From positions 186,001-250,000 of the forward strand of contig NZ_KQ948154.1 of the NCBI RefSeq assembly GCF_001513955.1: DNA of 64,000 nucleotides, given 5' to 3'. Below are positions 61,901 to 64,000 of this stretch, in pieces (the first letter of the stretch is position 1; the number at the start of each line of letters is the position of its first letter). The notes beneath the pieces were generated by a model, which had not been told where the DNA came from, did not search any database, and saw nothing but the letters and a program-made list of their open reading frames with translations. Source of the stretch: Streptomyces pseudovenezuelae. GTDB taxonomy: Bacteria > Actinomycetota > Actinomycetes > Streptomycetales > Streptomycetaceae. The translations under genes were made by a program, and so were the position numbers.

Positions 61901-61918
61901 CAGGGCGGTTCTTCGCAT
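58907..61918 (-). CDS. Secreted family 3 glycoside hydrolase (beta-glucosidase type)
   Basis: 1003-aa exported enzyme. Signal peptide (~1-24); a CIA30/CBM11-like beta-sandwich (~33-205); a Calx-beta-like domain (~210-312, VYPVKEGGTATVKVTL ... SDYTPLKGEFTFPAG); then the GH3 TIM-barrel with KHF and the nucleophile Asp618 in VISDWNGI, and the GH3 C-terminal domain (~700-930) with the acid/base loop. It releases glucose from beta-glucans outside the cell. The added N-terminal domains would help binding to insoluble glucan. ATG start. Divergent from a lipoprotein gene; no transporter or CebR-type site is seen next to it. Confidence 0.93.
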   Translation of the reverse strand: MRRTALLVSAALLTSLLPLAVARAADDPPPVPVDRFEGEVPFANPPAGGLFTWGSDTDDPPTLRLSSRDDAPEGDQVLSGTYDISGYGGFTHDFAFAEPAHDWSAHRGIRLWWEGQDNGKKVALELKDGGANGEASELWTTSFTDDFTGWKQIEIPFTDFAYRTDYQPVGGIDHVLGLTQMWGYAVTLPVGAPGQFAMDGVELYGRADQSLRASVLTDSAVYPVKEGGTATVKVTLATTGSAPIDEPVTVAYETTGGSASTSDYTPLKGEFTFPAGTASGTTRTVRVHTLKDKTAAEAAETVPLKLTVTGAKAPAETPQVVIDAHGLPYLNSKLPVRKRVADLLSRMSLAEKTGQMTQAERGAVGTGADITADDLGSLLSGGGSTPTPNTPAAWAKMIDSFQLRARATRFQIPLVYGVDAVHGHNNLVGATVMPHNIGIGATRDPALAQRTGAVTAAEVRATGIPWDFAPCLCVTRDERWGRSYESFGEDPALVESMETVVQGLQGARDGRDLKDDDKVLATAKHFVGDGGTAYGSSTTGTYTIDQGVTTVTRQQLEAIHLAPYRTAVDRGVGTVMPSYSSLDIVGDGRGPVKMHARADMINGVLKDKLGFDGFVISDWNGIDQIPGDYASDVRTSVNAGVDMVMAPYAYKDFHTALVAEVRAGRVSEKRIDDAVSRILTQKFKLGLFEKPYADTSGASKIGSAGHRAVARQAAAESQVLLKNSGGVLPLKKSQKVYVAGSNADDIGNQSGGWTVTWQGASGDITPGTTILEAIRRNSAQLTYSKDASAPTAGHDVGVVVVGEAPYAEGVGDVGNGNDLELSAADRAAVDKVCAAMKCAVLIVSGRPQLIGDRLGGIDALVASWLPGTEGDGVADVLYGRRAFTGRLPVTWPRSEAQLPINVGDPTYDPQFPYGWGLTTLTKVPEGGVATLTALGAAAGAAERAGADDRGRALVEKARLIVQQKAGPRMTAAVAAPFADAEHLLLTGRYGEAVRKLTQAYRAA

Positions 61919-61953
61919 GGACCTTCCCTCGGCTCTCAGGGGTCACACAGGAC

Positions 61954-63048
61954 TTACCTCACGGCGTGAGTGAACTCAGGCCCCGCATATCCGTCAAGAC
62001 GTCGCGTCCGGCCATCGCGTCCCGCGCGAGTTGTACGACCGCAACGCGACCGGTGCACAACGGTGGTCGCACGGGGCGTCGAGCGGTGGCATCGTCGGCG
62101 GAGGACGGGGGTGGGGCCGTGAGACGACGATGCGTCAGCGGGGTGGCTCTGGTGGCCGCGGCCGTGGGGCTGCTGAGCGGGTGTACGGCCGTCGATCTGC
62201 CCCTGGCCGGGGTCCGGGTCGGGGCGGACGGGATGCCGTACGCGCTCCTCAGGCCGTGCGGGGACGACAGCTACCGCACGCCCGGGCTCGACGGGTCGGT
62301 CGGGGACGACGGCCCCGTCACCACCGGGTGGTCCGTGAAGAGGACGAGGCTGAGCGGAGACGCCGACTTCCCGCTGTTCTCGCCTCCGGCCGCCTGGGAC
62401 GCCCGCCACCGGGGCGCCCGGCGACTGCTGCCGCAGCACCACTACACGCTGGGCTTCGGCCACTACGTGACCGGCGACTCCTACAACGGCATCGTCACCT
62501 TCACCACCGCGGACCTCGACGCACTCACGCCGGGCCAGGTCTGGGCCGACAGCCGGGCGATGAGCCGTCACGACTTCGAGAAGCTCGCCGAGGACTCGTG
62601 CTGAGGACGCGCGCCGAGGGCGGTCCCTCGTCAAGCCCGCCGGTGACCTGATCACGAAGTCGCACCGCACGACCTTGCCCGGGTCCCGCTCCCGCACACC
62701 CCAGTCATCGGCCGGCGCCGCCACAAGCAGCAGTCCGCGGCCGTGTTCCGACTCCGGCGCCGTGTCCGGGGTCCGGATCTCGCCCGGGCCGCTGTCGTGG
62801 ACCTCCACACGGAACACTCCGTCGGCGAGCAGGGCGAGGTCGAGGCGGAAGCAGCGGTGGGGCGGAACGCCGTGGAGGAGAGCGTTGGTGGTGAGTTCGC
62901 TGACACAGAGGAGGATGTCGTCGCTCCGCCCGGACACGCCCCAGTCGGTCAGCGTGATACGCGTCAGGTCCCTGGCCACCGCCACTGACCTGCGGTCGCG
63001 GGGGTAGAGGGCGGTGCGGGAGTGCAGGAGCTGGGCTTGGGGGCTCAC
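61954..63048 (-). CDS. RsbW-like ATP-binding protein with antisense-overlapping extension
   Basis: GTG start at 63046-63048. Residues 1-~135 are a complete anti-sigma-type GHKL ATPase: N box CVSELTTNALLHG (Glu51, Asn55), DSGPGE at 85-90, EHGRGL at 101-106, ending near KVVRCDFVI. Such proteins are normally 130-160 aa in streptomycetes and often accompany XRE/DUF397 pairs. Here the frame runs on to 364 codons, and the extra ~225 residues are Arg/Pro/Gly-rich and exactly antisense to the lipoprotein gene, so they look non-coding. The natural stop seems lost near 62640, so the true product may be short, extended or degraded. Confidence 0.7.
   Translation of the reverse strand: MSPQAQLLHSRTALYPRDRRSVAVARDLTRITLTDWGVSGRSDDILLCVSELTTNALLHGVPPHRCFRLDLALLADGVFRVEVHDSGPGEIRTPDTAPESEHGRGLLLVAAPADDWGVRERDPGKVVRCDFVIRSPAGLTRDRPRRASSARVLGELLEVVTAHRPAVGPDLARRECVEVRGGEGDDAVVGVAGHVVAEAQRVVVLRQQSPGAPVAGVPGGRRREQREVGVSAQPRPLHGPPGGDGAVVPDRPVEPGRAVAVVPARPEERVRHPVRPDPDPGQGQIDGRTPAQQPHGRGHQSHPADASSSHGPTPVLRRRCHRSTPRATTVVHRSRCGRTTRAGRDGRTRRLDGYAGPEFTHAVR
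62119..62604 (+). CDS. Hypothetical lipoprotein
   Basis: 161 aa from the GTG at 62119-62121 behind a G-rich site. Signal peptide MRRRCVSGVALVAAAVGLLSGC with Cys22 as the lipidated residue. The mature part contains HHYTLGFGHYVTGDSYNGIVTFTTADL and no recognised domain. Open upstream frame is not used because it would precede the signal peptide. It lies opposite the apparent 3' extension of the convergent ATPase gene, and its coding signals are the stronger of the two. Confidence 0.75.
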   Translation: MRRRCVSGVALVAAAVGLLSGCTAVDLPLAGVRVGADGMPYALLRPCGDDSYRTPGLDGSVGDDGPVTTGWSVKRTRLSGDADFPLFSPPAAWDARHRGARRLLPQHHYTLGFGHYVTGDSYNGIVTFTTADLDALTPGQVWADSRAMSRHDFEKLAEDSC

Positions 63049-63087
63049 GGGGCGACTGTCACAGCAAGTGACTGCCGTGGGGCAGTG

Positions 63088-63122
63088 AGTGAGGTCGTAG
63101 TTCCCATTGCTACGACCTCACT
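63088..63122. promoter_or_regulatory. Long inverted repeat in the divergent ATPase-XRE promoter region
   Basis: A perfect 13-bp inverted repeat (63088-63100 with 63110-63122; core TGAGGTCGTAG) with a 9-base centre, 40 bases before the ATPase GTG and overlapping the possible start of the XRE gene. It may be the operator of the XRE-type regulator or an mRNA hairpin. Confidence 0.6.
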
Positions 63123-63756
63123 ACGAGGGCCTGGGGTGTGAGGCGGTCGGCGCACTCCTGGCGCACTTTCGGAAACAGGCCCGCCTGACGCAGGAACAGT
63201 CCGCCGAGACGGCGAGCATCCATGTCGACACAGTGCGGTCGATCGAACAGGGAAGACTGGCCCTCCAGCCGGACCGGGCGGAACAGTTCGACCAACTACT
63301 CGCCACCAAGGGGGCGTTGCAGTTCGCGCAGTCGTTGGTGGATCATGAGCAGGAGGCAATGAGCGTCCTGTCCTACGAGAGTCTCGCGATTCCTGGACCG
63401 CTCCAGACTCAGGACTACTGCCGCGCCGTAACGGCCGAGCAATGGGTGAACGCCCGCATGGAAAGGCAGTTGGTACTGCAACGGGAGCGGCCTCCTGTGT
63501 GCCACTTTGTCCTGGAGGAGAGCATCCTCCAGCGGCCCGTCGGTGGTCCGGAGGTGATGCGGGAGCAGTTCCGCCGTAGCGGGTGTCGCCGGGGCACGAG
63601 CGGCTGGTCTACCTGGAAGTACAGAGTGCCGGCTTCCTCGTTGAGGATCCCGACGAGGTCAGTGACTATGAACTGAAGTATGGAATGCTGCGGTCAGAGG
63701 CCCTCTCGCCGCGCGAGAGCGTACGCCTCGTGCATGGATTGCTAGGAGAACGATGA
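63107..63756 (+). pseudogene. Damaged XRE/DUF5753 regulator (WhiJ-like)
   Basis: The N-terminal HTH is intact (EAVGALLAHFRKQARLTQEQSAE; HVDTVRSIEQGR) and DUF5753 begins normally (SVLSYESLAIPGPLQTQDYCRAV). After EVMREQFRR near 63575 the first frame runs into a non-homologous 30-residue end at 63676. The real C-terminus (HERLVYLEVQSAGFLVEDPDEVSDYELKYGML ending LLGER) continues in another frame to a TGA at 63754-63756. About 65 residues normally found between these parts are missing, so this is an internal deletion plus frame change. The intact C-terminal frame still overlaps the DUF397 start as ATGA. Start uncertain (TTG at 63107). Confidence 0.78.
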
Positions 63757-63941
63757 GCACCGCACTTCAGTGGATCAAGTCCAGCTACAGCAGCAGCGAA
63801 GGCGGCAACTGCATCGAGGTCGCCACCCAGCCGTCCGCCGTGCACATCCGCGACTCCAAGAACACCGGCCCCAACCTCACTGTGGCGCCCGCGACTTGGG
63901 CCGCCTTTCTCGGGCTGGCGCGGCGAGACGAGATCAAGTAG
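63753..63941 (+). CDS. DUF397 protein
   Basis: 62-aa DUF397 protein (LQWIKSSYSSSEGGNCIEVA; VHIRDSKNTGPNLTVAPATWAAFL). In streptomycetes such proteins are paired with XRE/DUF5753 regulators (WhiJ-like families, also the bldB/abaA-type loci) and act as small antagonists or partners. It is intact although its partner is damaged. ATG start overlapping the stop of the upstream frame. Confidence 0.93.
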   Translation: MSTALQWIKSSYSSSEGGNCIEVATQPSAVHIRDSKNTGPNLTVAPATWAAFLGLARRDEIK

Positions 63942-64000
63942 AGCGGGGCATGTCCAGCGGGGGGTATGCGTGGCGCGGCAGTGGGGAGCGCGCCGCCTAT

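Noticed and set aside
1..64000. CRISPR arrays, secondary-metabolite clusters, prophage or integrative elements with att sites
   Set aside because: None seen; the tRNA array has no adjacent integrase and no tRNA 3'-end duplication outside the array's own genes.

Overview
The window is a high-GC linear-chromosome segment of a Streptomyces species. The evidence is the GC-rich third codon positions, frequent GTG/TTG starts with GGAGG-type ribosome sites, the gene block mutM-rnc-rpmF-DUF177-DivIVA-like-coaD-rsmD-recG-DAK-rpmB-thiD-thiL, the leuCD/ndgR pair, two complete 'conservons' (cvnABCD), the actinobacterial accB-accE carboxylase pair, and a histone-like HupS with a lysine-rich tail. Gene order up to about 46.7 kb looks collinear, from memory, with the S. 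coelicolor region around SCO5573-SCO5535.

Layout. 0-14.4 kb: DNA repair, RNA processing, ribosomal and CoA genes on the minus strand, interrupted between recG and the DAK gene by a translationally coupled Hsp90-like ATPase plus a 975-aa TPR-like protein. 14.4-25.5 kb: core metabolism (thiamine, D-Ala-D-Ala ligase, glycerolipid synthesis, F420 side-chain guanylyltransferase, HupS, leucine biosynthesis and its IclR regulator). 25.6-31.4 kb: a DUF4188/MerR divergent pair, five tRNA genes (Gln-Glu-Glu-Gln-Glu), a HAD phosphatase, a DUF4241 protein, gltX and a FAH-family hydrolase. 31.4-33.6 kb: a small accessory, lower-GC patch with a decayed IS701-type transposase, a small secreted cysteine protein and a short peptide gene with a repeated NPRRT motif. 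33.6-44.7 kb: two tandem cvn operons, each encoding a membrane sensor kinase-like protein, a roadblock protein, a DUF742 protein and a Ras-like GTPase. 44.8-46.7 kb: accE and accB, the epsilon and beta subunits of an acyl-CoA carboxylase. 46.8-62.6 kb: mostly exported or membrane proteins: a PL8 polysaccharide lyase, YceI, an HTH-STAND-WD40 signalling ATPase, a GT87-like membrane protein, a decayed chloramphenicol-type MFS exporter, a trypsin, a Gly-rich membrane protein, a GH3 beta-glucosidase and a lipoprotein. 62.6-64 kb: an RsbW-like ATPase divergent from a damaged XRE/DUF5753 regulator and an intact DUF397 gene.

Most interesting points: the Hsp90-TPR pair placed inside a conserved housekeeping block; the tandem cvn operons, whose sensor proteins have unlike repetitive tails but the same extreme C-terminal motif; the Glu/Gln tRNA array beside the synthetase expected to charge both tRNA types; a 22-nt dispersed intergenic repeat present four times; three decayed genes; and an unexplained short peptide with a duplicated motif overlapping a second frame.
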